Part shown: positions 42,766-51,379 of the stretch, piece by piece | Layout: each line of letters begins with the position of its first letter | How positions within the stretch are numbered: position 1 is the stretch's first letter | From: Bathyarchaeum sp050123155 | GTDB taxonomy: Archaea; Thermoproteota; Bathyarchaeia; Bathyarchaeales; Bathyarchaeaceae | Direction: 5' to 3' | DNA: 64,000 nucleotides | NCBI GenBank assembly: GCA_050123155.1 | Contig: JASFHP010000005.1 | Coordinates: 1 to 64,000 of the forward strand | Notes under the pieces: model-generated | What the model was told of the DNA's origin: nothing | The model's input: only the letters and a program-made list of their open reading frames with translations | The model's database searches: none | Made by a program: the position numbers and the translations under genes

Positions 42766-43310
42766 CGTTTTTCTATCTTTTTAATTATATTTCTACATTT
42801 TTTCTCGATAATTATTAAAGCAATATGAATTCCGGATAAGCAACAGCTGTTCTGGAAGCCCGCAAATCGTGTGCAACCGGTTGTCATCGCATTGTCCCAC
42901 CTTTTCCAATTCTGCTGTTTTGCGATGTAGAGTCTTCAGTGGCTGCCGCATTTAACAGGTATGAACCTGTAATCTGTATCGGTAATAACAATCCACATTC
43001 AGAATCCAAATAGCTAATCCATAAATGAAATGTAAGAACTTGAACAGATGCTGTTAACGTGCCTTTCAAACTCAAGCTGAACACCGAAAAACGACGTTTT
43101 TCTACGTTAACTTATATCAGATCAAATATAAAGATTGTGAATAAAAAAACGACAATGTTATTCAGAATTTGAACGTGAACAGATGTTTCTAATCATTTAG
43201 AGATATATCAACATGTTATGCATGGTTCACTCAATCTACATGCAGAAGTAAAAGAGCTGAACGCATAATTTTTGAAATGAACACAACAGAGCAAACATGC
43301 AGTTTTTGCA
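42766..43310. other. Intergenic, 545 bp, with one palindrome
   Basis: AT-rich spacer between the glycan cluster and a membrane protein gene. GAAAAACG-A-CGTTTTTC at 43086-43102 is a perfect 8-1-8 dyad, and TATA-like sequence lies near its right side. A 66-codon minus-strand frame at 42884-43084 has no convincing start, ribosome-binding site or family pattern. Nothing else was recognised. Confidence 0.45.
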
Positions 43311-43844
43311 TTAACCCGTTTTTCTGTCTCTACCTCGTCCAACATGCAAAAACTCTGAAACCCGATCAAAAAACGGCATTCTATTTGTATTCCACAGACC
43401 CAAAATCAAAATCAAAAAGCTGAAACCCCATAATCCATGCAACTTCCAGTTCCAAGTGCCAATGAGCCAATACTGCCACATCCACGTCCACTCTCCTGAA
43501 TAAACTTGACCCCCACTATAAACTAAAAAGAACAGCCAGTCAATTAATCCTCCCAAATGCGCCAAAAAGAGAGTTAATCCTCGCTTCAGAGCAATATTCA
43601 TAGATGCCGTGTCTTCATAACTTTGCCATGCAACAAGAACACAAATAGAGAAGATAGTCACCGAAAGCCCAACTTGATAAGGAATATACCAGGCATAACT
43701 GAAGACTAAACCATGGGAATAAAGGGCATGATTTACGACAAAATCAAGTCCCGTGATGCTCAAAAAGACTGCCAAAACGATTGTTAACCACGCCTTGGAC
43801 GTACTCAAACGGGACTCTTTCATAGTCAATGCTATCTTGAGCAT
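43311..43844 (-). CDS. Four-helix membrane protein, unknown function
   Basis: This 177-residue protein has hydrophobic segments around 18-38, 48-70, 86-110 and 140-158, with Trp-rich external loops (GEWTWMWQYWLIGTWNW). A short basic tail ends it (HVGRGRDRKTG). No motif tells the function. The start is ATG 43844, or ATG 43823 which gives MKESRLST. It stands alone between two long intergenic stretches. Confidence 0.65.
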   Translation of the reverse strand: MLKIALTMKESRLSTSKAWLTIVLAVFLSITGLDFVVNHALYSHGLVFSYAWYIPYQVGLSVTIFSICVLVAWQSYEDTASMNIALKRGLTLFLAHLGGLIDWLFFLVYSGGQVYSGEWTWMWQYWLIGTWNWKLHGLWGFSFLILILGLWNTNRMPFFDRVSEFLHVGRGRDRKTG

Positions 43845-43983
43845 TTACAAAAACTGATTATATAAAGAAACTATCTTTATCCGAAAATAATTCTGTTTGA
43901 ATAATACTCCGAGATTTGATAATTCACAATATGTGGCCTAAACATGAATCGTTACTCTTAGCACATACTTAGTTTTCACACAT

Positions 43984-44130
43984 TTATTTTCCGGTCAATG
44001 CTCTGGACATCTTGCCGTAAACATTGAGCATTTTGGCTTTTCTGACAGGGTTTGCTTCGGTGTCTATTCGCCTTCGGATGGTGCGCAATTCGTTTTCCAT
44101 TCGTCTAATAACAATCAGTTTCTTCTCCAA
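43984..44130 (-). CDS. Small basic helical protein (48 residues), unannotated size class
   Basis: A UUG at 44130 opens a 48-codon frame: EKKLIVIRRMENELRTIRRR, then IDTEANPVRKAKMLNVYGKM and a short RALTGK end. The regular helical, charged pattern looks protein-like rather than random. GGGG lies 8-9 nt upstream, and TATAAG about 45 bp upstream could be the promoter. Heptad-like spacing of Leu/Ile in the first 25 residues suggests a coiled coil. No family was recognised. Confidence 0.5.
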   Translation of the reverse strand: MEKKLIVIRRMENELRTIRRRIDTEANPVRKAKMLNVYGKMSRALTGK

Positions 44131-44478
44131 ATCTGCTACCCCAATTTATGTCATGCTTCATTTTGTCTTATAGGAAATCTGCAAGAATTGGTTTTAAGTC
44201 ATATGAAGATGTACTATGAATCGATGTTAACTATGTGCACTTAGATTCCGAATGAAAAAACGCAATGGGTAACTGAGGTTTCTAACTAAAATTTCTTGCA
44301 AAACTTTGGGTTTTTTCCCTTGAGACATAACTCCGAGATTCATAAATAAAGATTGGTTATGTGAATGCTGTAGAACAGCCAGAAAAGAGAAAACAAGTTT
44401 TTGGATAGAGAAAAAGCTCTATAGAATGAAGCGGGACTGCTGAATGAACTGTTGGAGAGTTTTTTGGTGAGGGAAAGG
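44131..44478. other. Intergenic, 348 bp, no gene seen
   Basis: AT-rich stretch between the 48-residue gene and the 3' end of the GIY-YIG gene. It contains the likely promoter of the small gene at its left side. A 60-codon minus-strand frame overlapping the neighbouring stop has no coding character. Confidence 0.45.
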
Positions 44479-45237
44479 TTACGCTTTGATTTTCTCTTTT
44501 TTGATCGCTTTTCTGAACGTTTTGTGGCAGTTTTCGCATTTGTATAGTCCTATTGTTAATTGGAGCCGTTCACCAGAATTGCTAGGTCTTCCAGCCATCT
44601 GCCACGTCTTCCCTGGGGTCGCTAGAGTTCCACATTCAGGGCACTCAGCTACTTCAGGGTTACCTAAAGCATTTAACAACTCTAGCCTAAGAGCTTCCCC
44701 AGTGCTTGACATCCTTGAGATTCTCTCAGCCAACTGAGTTTCTTTGAAGACATCGCGGATCCATCGGGCGAAGTCCCCTCTGTTTTGGTGAAAGTCTAGA
44801 GAAGCAACTGGAACTTTCGCCACTTTCTTCTTTAGGTCTTCCAGATTGAATGCAGCCTCAAAGAGCGGTTTGTTGAAGGCTTCATAAAAGTAGAATCCCC
44901 ATTCTGGAGTAACTTTTTCTCCCGGTTTTAATGGATTATTCAATTTTGGTATGTCTCCACAATCTTGTTTATATTCGTCTAGAAACTTCTTAACTGTTTC
45001 TTCCCAGTTTGTGGTAACCATCCTTCGATAGTATACGGTTTCACGTTTGCGGGGGTCATCAGAAAAGTTTGTCTCAAGATAGCGATTGAAGGCTTGCCTA
45101 AGGTTGGAACTGCCGCCAACGTAGATCATCATTTGATTCTTGTCGTAAAAAGCGTAGACGCCCGTCTCTTCTGGAACGCCTTTTGCTCGCTCTCCCCATA
45201 GATACAGTTTACCTTGAATTGGCATCGTATTGACCAA
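44479..45237 (-). CDS. GIY-YIG domain protein with C-terminal zinc ribbon
   Basis: This 252-residue protein has a GIY-YIG nuclease-like core at ~24-60 (TGVYAFYDKNQMMIYVGGSSNL...RYL), a linker with helical character, and a C-terminal ribbon with CPECG and CENC separated by ~35 residues. The core is recognisable, but I see no UvrC-type partner domains. It could be a DNA-structure nuclease or a nucleic-acid-binding relative. ATG 45237 or ATG 45225 (MPIQGKLYLWGE) may be the start. Confidence 0.72.
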   Translation of the reverse strand: MVNTMPIQGKLYLWGERAKGVPEETGVYAFYDKNQMMIYVGGSSNLRQAFNRYLETNFSDDPRKRETVYYRRMVTTNWEETVKKFLDEYKQDCGDIPKLNNPLKPGEKVTPEWGFYFYEAFNKPLFEAAFNLEDLKKKVAKVPVASLDFHQNRGDFARWIRDVFKETQLAERISRMSSTGEALRLELLNALGNPEVAECPECGTLATPGKTWQMAGRPSNSGERLQLTIGLYKCENCHKTFRKAIKKEKIKA

Positions 45238-45326
45238 GATAAATAATATGGTAGCGCATATTTATGAAGGCTTTGGCTCTCTCTATCTGCAAACAGCTCA
45301 ATGAACACAAAAAGAGACCTGATTCT

Positions 45327-45914
45327 TCACTCTTTTTCATATTTATTCCATTGGACCATGTCTTTGAGGTCCCACTTGGGCACATGTAATATCCCGTTTT
45401 GGTCAAGCCAATAGTTTGTATCTCCATCCTTCACAGTATCTATTACAGGGTTTTCTGCTGGATACCCCAGAGCAACCACCAACTCGATAGCCAGACTTTC
45501 TGGCACATCCAATATTCTACGTAGTCTTTTCCTGTTCACTGACGCTAGAATACACGAACCTAAACCTTCATCATACGCAACCATTGAGATGCTCATTGAA
45601 GCTATGCTTGCGTCGTGAACCGGAGTTCGACCGCTCTTGTCTAACAACAGGACAATGTAGGCTCTCGGCATCTCCTCTTCAGTGGGGAAGTAATCAGGCA
45701 AATCCACAGCCCAATTCAATGTAGTAAAGACTTGTTTTAGCAACTTTGGATCATTAACGATAACATATCGTAGAGGTTGACGATTTCTTCCGGAAGGTGA
45801 AAGCCTTGCAGCGTCCACGCATTTTATCAGGGCTTTTTCTTGAACCGCTTTCTGAAGATACTTTCTGATGGTTCTCCGTTTTCTTATCTTCTCGTATGTA
45901 TGATTTTTTCCCAA
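45327..45914 (-). CDS. Nitroreductase-family protein
   Basis: This 195-residue FMN-dependent oxidoreductase relative has KIRKRRTIRKYL (phosphate-binding arginines), ARLSPSGRNRQPLRYVIV, and GLGSCILASVNRKRLRRIL, with the C-terminal VVALGYPAENP. Substrates in this family range from nitroaromatics to flavins. The start is UUG 45914. It is downstream of the THEP1 gene in the same direction and may share its promoter. Confidence 0.85.
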   Translation of the reverse strand: MGKNHTYEKIRKRRTIRKYLQKAVQEKALIKCVDAARLSPSGRNRQPLRYVIVNDPKLLKQVFTTLNWAVDLPDYFPTEEEMPRAYIVLLLDKSGRTPVHDASIASMSISMVAYDEGLGSCILASVNRKRLRRILDVPESLAIELVVALGYPAENPVIDTVKDGDTNYWLDQNGILHVPKWDLKDMVQWNKYEKE

Positions 45915-45951
45915 TTGATTCTTCCACCTTAAATGAACTGAAGTTTCGATC

Positions 45952-46509
45952 CTATTTTGTCAAATATTCGCTTATCTTATTAGCGATTAGGTTGTGGAGG
46001 TTTTCTCGGTTCTTGTAGGTTACCTTAAGAATTTCTGTTTCTTCTCTCTTTTTGATGCTGTCGATTATGGGGTTCTTTAGTCCATAATGGATTGTTCCCA
46101 TCAGGGGTTTGCTGCTGTCCACAGCTTTAACTAAGGCTTTGCTGAAGGCTGCTGAAGAAAACTCCATGGGACCTAACTCATCTATCGCCAGTACATCCGC
46201 ATTTTGAAGTGCATCCAGAATTGCGCCTACGCCAACAACTTCAAGGTCAGTCGAGTTAACATGGTACTTGCCTATTTTGGGGCCTGTTGGCTGGTTCACG
46301 TGGGCTAACCATCCTCTCGTTTCTGTGGACAAATCCATAATTTCGAAGCCTACTCTTACTCCGCCCTCACGGACCTCACGACAAATCATGCCGCCGACCT
46401 CGTAGTTTCTGTTCTTGAGTTCCTTCACTGTTCGACGGAGTACACTTGTTTTGCCAATTCCCGGCTTTCCAGTCACGAGTATCAGAGGTTTCAACGTGAA
46501 CACCTGCAT
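45952..46509 (-). CDS. THEP1-family nucleoside-triphosphatase
   Basis: This 185-residue P-loop NTPase has Walker A VTGKPGIGKTSVLRR (~13-27), GGMICREVREGGVRVGFEIMDL, and Walker B VLAIDELGPMEF. Members hydrolyse NTPs and are widespread in archaea; the cellular role is unclear. It is divergent from trm1, with 70 bp between starts. ATG 46509. Confidence 0.9.
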   Translation of the reverse strand: MQVFTLKPLILVTGKPGIGKTSVLRRTVKELKNRNYEVGGMICREVREGGVRVGFEIMDLSTETRGWLAHVNQPTGPKIGKYHVNSTDLEVVGVGAILDALQNADVLAIDELGPMEFSSAAFSKALVKAVDSSKPLMGTIHYGLKNPIIDSIKKREETEILKVTYKNRENLHNLIANKISEYLTK

Positions 46510-46579
46510 TCTTTAGACGAACCCTAATATCTAGTTTCGACAAATAAAAGCTTCAGTGTGTACGGAGGAGCTGTGAAGT

Positions 46580-47788
46580 TTGAGCTTCGATTTCCCTGCT
46601 GAAACCATAAAAGAGGGAGAAGTCAAAGTAGTGGTTCCCAAGCTTGCTGCTTACGTGAAAAAGCCTTGTGATTACGCTCCGTCTAAGGCTCCAGTGTTTT
46701 ACAACCCCACAATGGAGCTGAACAGGGACCTGGCAGTTTTAGCGTTACAAGCGCATCAGAGGCTTTTGGGCAGAGAGGTTTCAGTTTGTGAGCCTTTGAC
46801 TGGATGTGGACTTCGGGGTGTAAGATTTGCGGTGGAAGTCGAAGGTGTCCGCAGGGTTTTTCTGAATGACATTAAGCCAGAAGCGGCTAGGCTTGCAGGC
46901 TTCAACGCTGAACTGAACGGCGTAGCGGACTGTGTTGAGGTGTCTAACGAAGACGCTAACCTTTTTTTGAGCAGACATGCGGCGCCCAGAAAACGGTTTG
47001 ATTATGTTGATGTTGACCCTTTTGGACCTCCTGTGCCCTACCTAGATTCTGCCATACGGGCTCTACGTAACAGCGGCTTGCTTGCTTTAACCGCCACGGA
47101 CATGGCTCCATTATGTGGGGTTCATGCCCGAGCTTGTCTCAGAAAGTATGGTGGAAAGCCCTTACGCACAGAATATTGTCACGAGCTTGCGGTTCGCCTC
47201 TTGATCGGATGCTTAGCCATGATGGCTGCAAAACATGCGATAGGCGTTGAAGTCTTGTTCAGCCACAGCGTTGACCATTATGTTCGAGCGTATTCGGTTG
47301 TTCGTTATGGTGCTAGAGTAGCGGACAAGAGCGTTCAGCAGATGGGATACATTCTTCACTGCTTCTCATGTTTTCACAGAGAAACAGCTTCAGGGATAAC
47401 CTCTCCACTAAAACGTGTCTGCCCCATTTGTGGAGCAAAGTTGAGTGCTGCTGGTCCCCTGTGGCTCGGCAGGATAGCGGACAAAAAGTTTTGTTCTCTG
47501 ATGGAGAGGGAAGCGAAACTAAGAGACTTGAGACAGGAAAAGAGGATTCTCAAGATGCTGTCTTTGGTTCAGAATGAGGCTGAGGCACCAGTCACCTATT
47601 ATACGGTGGACAAAATCTGCGACAAGCTGAATCTGCCCATTCCGGCCCTAAAAAAAGTGATTGACATGATAAGAAAGGCGGGTTTTCAAGTGGTTCCAAC
47701 ACACTTCAACAGTAGAGGCGTTAGAACAAATGCTCCAGCAGACACGGTGAAAGAAGCTATAGCAGACCTGGCAACCAAAAAAGGGTAG
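46580..47788 (+). CDS. trm1: tRNA (guanine26-N2)-dimethyltransferase
   Basis: This ~402-residue archaeal Trm1 has FYNPTMELNRDLAVLAL, the SAM region VCEPLTGCGLRGVRFAVEV, the catalytic DYVDVDPFGPPVPYLDSA, and a C-terminal zinc ribbon (CFSCFHRE...CPICGAKL). It dimethylates G26 of tRNA with SAM. UUG 46580 is 11 nt after GGAGG; AAATAAAAG at 46542-46550 is a plausible TATA box. Confidence 0.92.
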   Translation: MSFDFPAETIKEGEVKVVVPKLAAYVKKPCDYAPSKAPVFYNPTMELNRDLAVLALQAHQRLLGREVSVCEPLTGCGLRGVRFAVEVEGVRRVFLNDIKPEAARLAGFNAELNGVADCVEVSNEDANLFLSRHAAPRKRFDYVDVDPFGPPVPYLDSAIRALRNSGLLALTATDMAPLCGVHARACLRKYGGKPLRTEYCHELAVRLLIGCLAMMAAKHAIGVEVLFSHSVDHYVRAYSVVRYGARVADKSVQQMGYILHCFSCFHRETASGITSPLKRVCPICGAKLSAAGPLWLGRIADKKFCSLMEREAKLRDLRQEKRILKMLSLVQNEAEAPVTYYTVDKICDKLNLPIPALKKVIDMIRKAGFQVVPTHFNSRGVRTNAPADTVKEAIADLATKKG

Positions 47789-47911
47789 ATTATACTTTCT
47801 GCTGCTGTCCCATCTGGTGGACGGCGACCGCTCATCGAACGTTTTATCTACAATACAGTCTAACTTAAATATGCACACGCTATTGCGTAAGTCGGGAACT
47901 GAGACGCCAAA

Positions 47912-48901
47912 ATGACTGAGGAGCCAACTCTGGAAAAGAAGAGATACGAACGCTTGGAAGACCTTGACATAGGGTCTGCCACCTCCAAAAAGCTGCGGGA
48001 ACTCGGATTCCACACTGTAGAATCTATCGCCATGGCTACAGCTAAGGAACTGGAGAAAGCGGGCATGAGCAAAAAAACCGCTGAACAACTGATCCGCAAA
48101 GCTCGATCAAACATACCTTTGCAGTTCATCAGAGGAGATGAACTGGTCAAGATGCGGCGGAATATTTTGCATTTGACTACAGGGAGCAGCATGCTAGATA
48201 ACCTGTTGAAAGGCGGCATCGAATCCCAGTCAATCACAGAATTCTATGGAGAATATGGAAGTGGAAAAAGCCAGATTTGCCATCAACTGTGCGTAAACGT
48301 GCAATTGCCTCCTGAACGGGGTGGTTTGAGCAGCGCAGCTCTTTACATAGATACAGAGAACACTTTCAGAACTGAACGAATTTTTCAGATGGCAGAAAAT
48401 TTGGGTTTAGAGCCGGAAGAGGCAATCAAGAACATCATTTTTGCTGAGGCATTCACATCTGACCATCAGATGTTTCTTTTAGAGAATGCAGATAAGGTGA
48501 TTAAAGAAAACGGAGTCCGCTTGATAATCGTAGATTCGTTGACTTCTCACTTCAGAAGCGAGTATCTGGGCAGGGAGATGCTGGCTGAGAGGCAACAGAA
48601 ACTCAACAAACATATGCACAGGCTAATTCGGCTAGCCAGAGCATTCAATGCGGTAGCTGTTGTTACAAATCAGGTTATGTCCAAACCAGACGTTTTCTTC
48701 GGTGATGCCATACATCCGGTAGGCGGTCACATAGTCGCCCACACCAGCCACACCCGTATTTTTCTTCGAAAATCTGCCCGAGGACCAGTGAGAATCGCAC
48801 GTATTGTTTCAAGTCCAAAATTGCCAGAGGGGGAAGGTATATTCAGGATTTCCGAAAGAGGAATAGAGGACGTTAACGAAGATGGAGGTAGAGTTGATTA
48901 G
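47912..48901 (+). CDS. radA: RadA recombinase
   Basis: This 329-residue archaeal Rad51/RadA has an N-terminal helix-hairpin-helix domain (residues ~12-68), Walker A GEYGSGKS at 113-120, YIDTENTFRTERI, Walker B LIIVD at 204-208, and the L2-region NQVMSKPDVFFGDAIHPVGGH. It forms filaments on single-stranded DNA for homologous recombination. ATG 47912; CTTAAATA at 47864-47871 fits a TATA box. It is followed with no gap by a small gene. Confidence 0.95.
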   Translation: MTEEPTLEKKRYERLEDLDIGSATSKKLRELGFHTVESIAMATAKELEKAGMSKKTAEQLIRKARSNIPLQFIRGDELVKMRRNILHLTTGSSMLDNLLKGGIESQSITEFYGEYGSGKSQICHQLCVNVQLPPERGGLSSAALYIDTENTFRTERIFQMAENLGLEPEEAIKNIIFAEAFTSDHQMFLLENADKVIKENGVRLIIVDSLTSHFRSEYLGREMLAERQQKLNKHMHRLIRLARAFNAVAVVTNQVMSKPDVFFGDAIHPVGGHIVAHTSHTRIFLRKSARGPVRIARIVSSPKLPEGEGIFRISERGIEDVNEDGGRVD

Positions 48902-49282
48902 ATGCCGATTTCAAAGATTTTTGTAGTCAGATTCTTTCAGCTTGTGAAGAATAGGCGGTTTGCCGAGGCAGAGCGTGTACTTGAACGGATAAGGTCGAAA
49001 ACAAACGAGACAGAATGGAATAGTGGATACATCTACGCTCTAGACGGCATACTTTTAGCCCAGAAATCAGGTGACTCGTACTCGTTTATCAAAAACGTGA
49101 ACTTTGAAGACGAAAACGAGCTGAAAAAATTTAGGAAAGAGTTTCTGAGGGAATACAAAAACAAGATTCACGCAGATTATGACCGCGGCTTCTTCGCTGC
49201 TTGGGCAGATTACATGCTTACATCCAAAAAAGAATTAGCGAACGCAGAAAAACCCAAGCAATCAGAGAAACTTAAGAAATAA
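48902..49282 (+). CDS. Conserved hypothetical protein directly after radA
   Basis: This 126-residue protein, all helical in appearance, has FFQLVKNRRFAEAERVLERI, YIYALDGILLAQKSGD, and DRGFFAAWADYMLTSKKE, with a lysine-rich tail. The first half resembles a tetratricopeptide-like pair of helices. Its ATG is immediately after the radA stop, so the two are co-transcribed and likely co-translated. A RadA-linked role is an inference from context only. Confidence 0.78.
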   Translation: MPISKIFVVRFFQLVKNRRFAEAERVLERIRSKTNETEWNSGYIYALDGILLAQKSGDSYSFIKNVNFEDENELKKFRKEFLREYKNKIHADYDRGFFAAWADYMLTSKKELANAEKPKQSEKLKK

Positions 49283-49295
49283 TCAACAACTAAGT

Positions 49296-50069
49296 TCATT
49301 TAGATGAACTTTGCTTTTTTATTGCCTCGGCTACTGCGAGCTTTGTTGAGGCGCCAATTAATTCACCTATCTTTGTGTGTCCACCAGTGTATCGTATCTG
49401 TCTGCCCAGTTTTCCAGAAACGACTATCATGTTATCGGTTCCTGTGCCTGTTGCTTGGTTTTCTGGGGAAACCGAGCTTCGGGCATCCATATCCTGAAGG
49501 GCAGCGGTCTTTGCTTCCGTAGCCGTAATGATAGCCCGCGCCATAGCCCCATCACTTAGATTGGCGTTGATCAAGAGAATTATGTTGATTGTTCCAAGCG
49601 TCTTCACAAAATTTCCATCCTGCTCCATCCAATCTGCCTTGTCAACCCCTGACCTGAGGGCGTTGCCTACTCCTCCGGTAGCCAGACAGGACACTATGAG
49701 GCTTCGATATGACTTCTCGCAGACTGCAACGTTTTCCATGTTGGCTATTGTGCTCAAGAAGCTGAGGTCGCTACGCGGAATTCCCAGCACAGCAGGAAAT
49801 GTTTCTTCAAATTTCTGATAATTCATCATCGTGACCTCTGACAAGGCAGGAGGCTGATAGGTGTTGGCGACAAAACTCACCTCTCTGTATCCATCCCAAG
49901 TGGAAAGAATCCGACGCTTTTCTCCGAAGGAAACAAGCAGAGTGTTAACCTCAAAATTCTGAAACTTGTGGTAAAGTATCTCCGCTTTTACGTCTTCTAG
50001 TTTTAGTTTGATTCCCCTTTTTTTCATATCATCACCCAAGTTAGGTATTTTGGTCTCCTGCTTTTTCAA
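49296..50069 (-). CDS. cbiZ: Adenosylcobinamide amidohydrolase
   Basis: This 257-residue enzyme has the family pattern: VNTLLVSFGEKRRILSTWDG, GIPRSDLSFLSTIANMENVAV, CLATGGVGNALRSG, TINIILLINANLSDGAMARAI, and SPENQATGTGTDNMIVV. It cleaves salvaged cobinamide to cobyric acid in archaea, allowing lower-ligand remodelling. It is divergent from cbiB (161 bp apart), so the two cobamide genes form a natural pair. No cobalamin riboswitch fold was recognised in the spacer. Confidence 0.92.
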   Translation of the reverse strand: MKKQETKIPNLGDDMKKRGIKLKLEDVKAEILYHKFQNFEVNTLLVSFGEKRRILSTWDGYREVSFVANTYQPPALSEVTMMNYQKFEETFPAVLGIPRSDLSFLSTIANMENVAVCEKSYRSLIVSCLATGGVGNALRSGVDKADWMEQDGNFVKTLGTINIILLINANLSDGAMARAIITATEAKTAALQDMDARSSVSPENQATGTGTDNMIVVSGKLGRQIRYTGGHTKIGELIGASTKLAVAEAIKKQSSSK

Positions 50070-50230
50070 GTAATCCTTAAGTAGCTACTTTATTTTTTCT
50101 GTGTGAGCACATAAACTATGGATGGAGAATCCAGCCAAAAACTTATACTTTAGCAAACGCAACGGTAGAACAAAATTGCTTAGGCATTCACAGTTGTGGG
50201 GAATAACCCGTAGAAAGTTTGGAAGGAAAA

Positions 50231-51208
50231 ATGTTCGCCATAGAAATTTCTTTTCTTTTTGATTCTTTGTTAATATTTGTTTTAGCTTTTTTGATTGACC
50301 TAGTTTTCGGAGAGCTTCCGGACAGAATTCATCCAACATTATGGATGGGAAAGATTACAGATTACCTCAAGCCGAAGCTCAAGAACGAAAAACCAAGTAT
50401 TGAAAAGATTAACGGTGTCCTCCTATGTTTACTGCTTATCATCCTTTTTGCGGTTCCTGCCTATTTTGTGCTTTTCTGGGTTCGCGAATTCCTCGGTTGG
50501 TTACCCTACATTCTTGCATCAGCCATCATACTGAAAACCAGTTTTGCCATCAAATGCATGAAACAGTATACTCTGCCGGTTGCAGATGCTGTAGAGAAAG
50601 GAGACTATGACAGAGCCAAACAGTTGCTGCCCTTTATTGTAAGACGGAGCCCAAAGGAGCTGACTGAACGGCACATAATTTCTGCGGCGGTTGAGACCAT
50701 AGCTGAAGGAACCACAGACGGAATAACTTCACCCTTTTTCTACTTCGCTTTGTTCGGTGTTCCGGGTGCGGTTGCATTCAGGGTTGTTAACACTTTAGAT
50801 TCGATGGTTGGATACAAGGATCGCGCTCACATCAACATCGGCTGGTTCTCAGCGAAAACGGATACAATAGCAAATTACCTTCCAGCCAGACTAACCGCAA
50901 TTCTGATGATGCTGGCAGCGTTACTGCTGAGAGAAAATTGGAGGGAATCTTGGAGAATCCTGCAGAGAGACAGAGAAAACACGGCAAGCGTTAATGCGGG
51001 GTGGACCATATCAGCGATGGCTGGAGCATTAAACATTCAGTTAGAGAAACCGGGCTTCTACAAAATAGGAGACAACAACGACCTGTCGCCGATACATGTC
51101 ACAAAAGCCTTACGCATAATGACGCTAACAGCCATACTATTCGGTGTCTCCATAATTCTTCCCCTCCTAGCTTTGAAAACGTTGACAATAGCATGGATTC
51201 TTCGATAA
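50231..51208 (+). CDS. cbiB: Adenosylcobinamide-phosphate synthase
   Basis: This ~325-residue polytopic membrane protein of the CobD/CbiB family has LAFLIDLVFGELPDRIHPTLWMGK, IVRRSPKELTERHIISAAVE, TIAEGTTDGITSPFFYF, and NTLDSMVGYKD. It attaches aminopropanol phosphate to adenosylcobyric acid, the step after CbiZ. I start at ATG 50231 because GGAAGG lies 4 nt upstream; an in-frame TTG 12 bp earlier is less likely. The gene ends 82 bp before repeat A. Confidence 0.92.
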   Translation: MFAIEISFLFDSLLIFVLAFLIDLVFGELPDRIHPTLWMGKITDYLKPKLKNEKPSIEKINGVLLCLLLIILFAVPAYFVLFWVREFLGWLPYILASAIILKTSFAIKCMKQYTLPVADAVEKGDYDRAKQLLPFIVRRSPKELTERHIISAAVETIAEGTTDGITSPFFYFALFGVPGAVAFRVVNTLDSMVGYKDRAHINIGWFSAKTDTIANYLPARLTAILMMLAALLLRENWRESWRILQRDRENTASVNAGWTISAMAGALNIQLEKPGFYKIGDNNDLSPIHVTKALRIMTLTAILFGVSIILPLLALKTLTIAWILR

Positions 51209-51289
51209 CCAAAAAGGAAAAGTTATCGGGTGAACAGCGCGCAGATAAACTAGCGGTCCAGAAAGAGTGGCGCCTTCTCTCTGGCTTCA

Positions 51290-51335
51290 TATTAGGAGCC
51301 TAATAGAGGTACATTGTTGAAAACAGTCTTTTTTC
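51290..51335. repeat. 46-bp palindromic intergenic repeat, copy A
   Basis: It starts with the 7-2-7 dyad TATTAGGAGCCTAATA, continues GAGGTACATTGTTGAAAACAG, and ends in a T-tract. It differs from copy B (53068-53113) at only 3 of 46 positions. It lies between the convergent genes cbiB and the surface-protein gene. Confidence 0.7.
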
Positions 51336-51379
51336 AGAAAATGAAGAGAAACAAGTTGGCTATTGAAAAGATGAAAGTT

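Noticed and set aside
42884..43084. 66-codon minus-strand frame in the long spacer
   Set aside because: No ribosome-binding site, no family match recognised, and low-complexity start; not supported as a gene.
43086..43102. 8-1-8 palindrome in an intergenic region
   Set aside because: Not placed near an obvious promoter of a known gene; kept only as a note in the spacer entry.
50070..50230. Cobalamin riboswitch between cbiZ and cbiB
   Set aside because: No B12-box-like sequence or multi-stem fold could be recognised in the 161-bp spacer.
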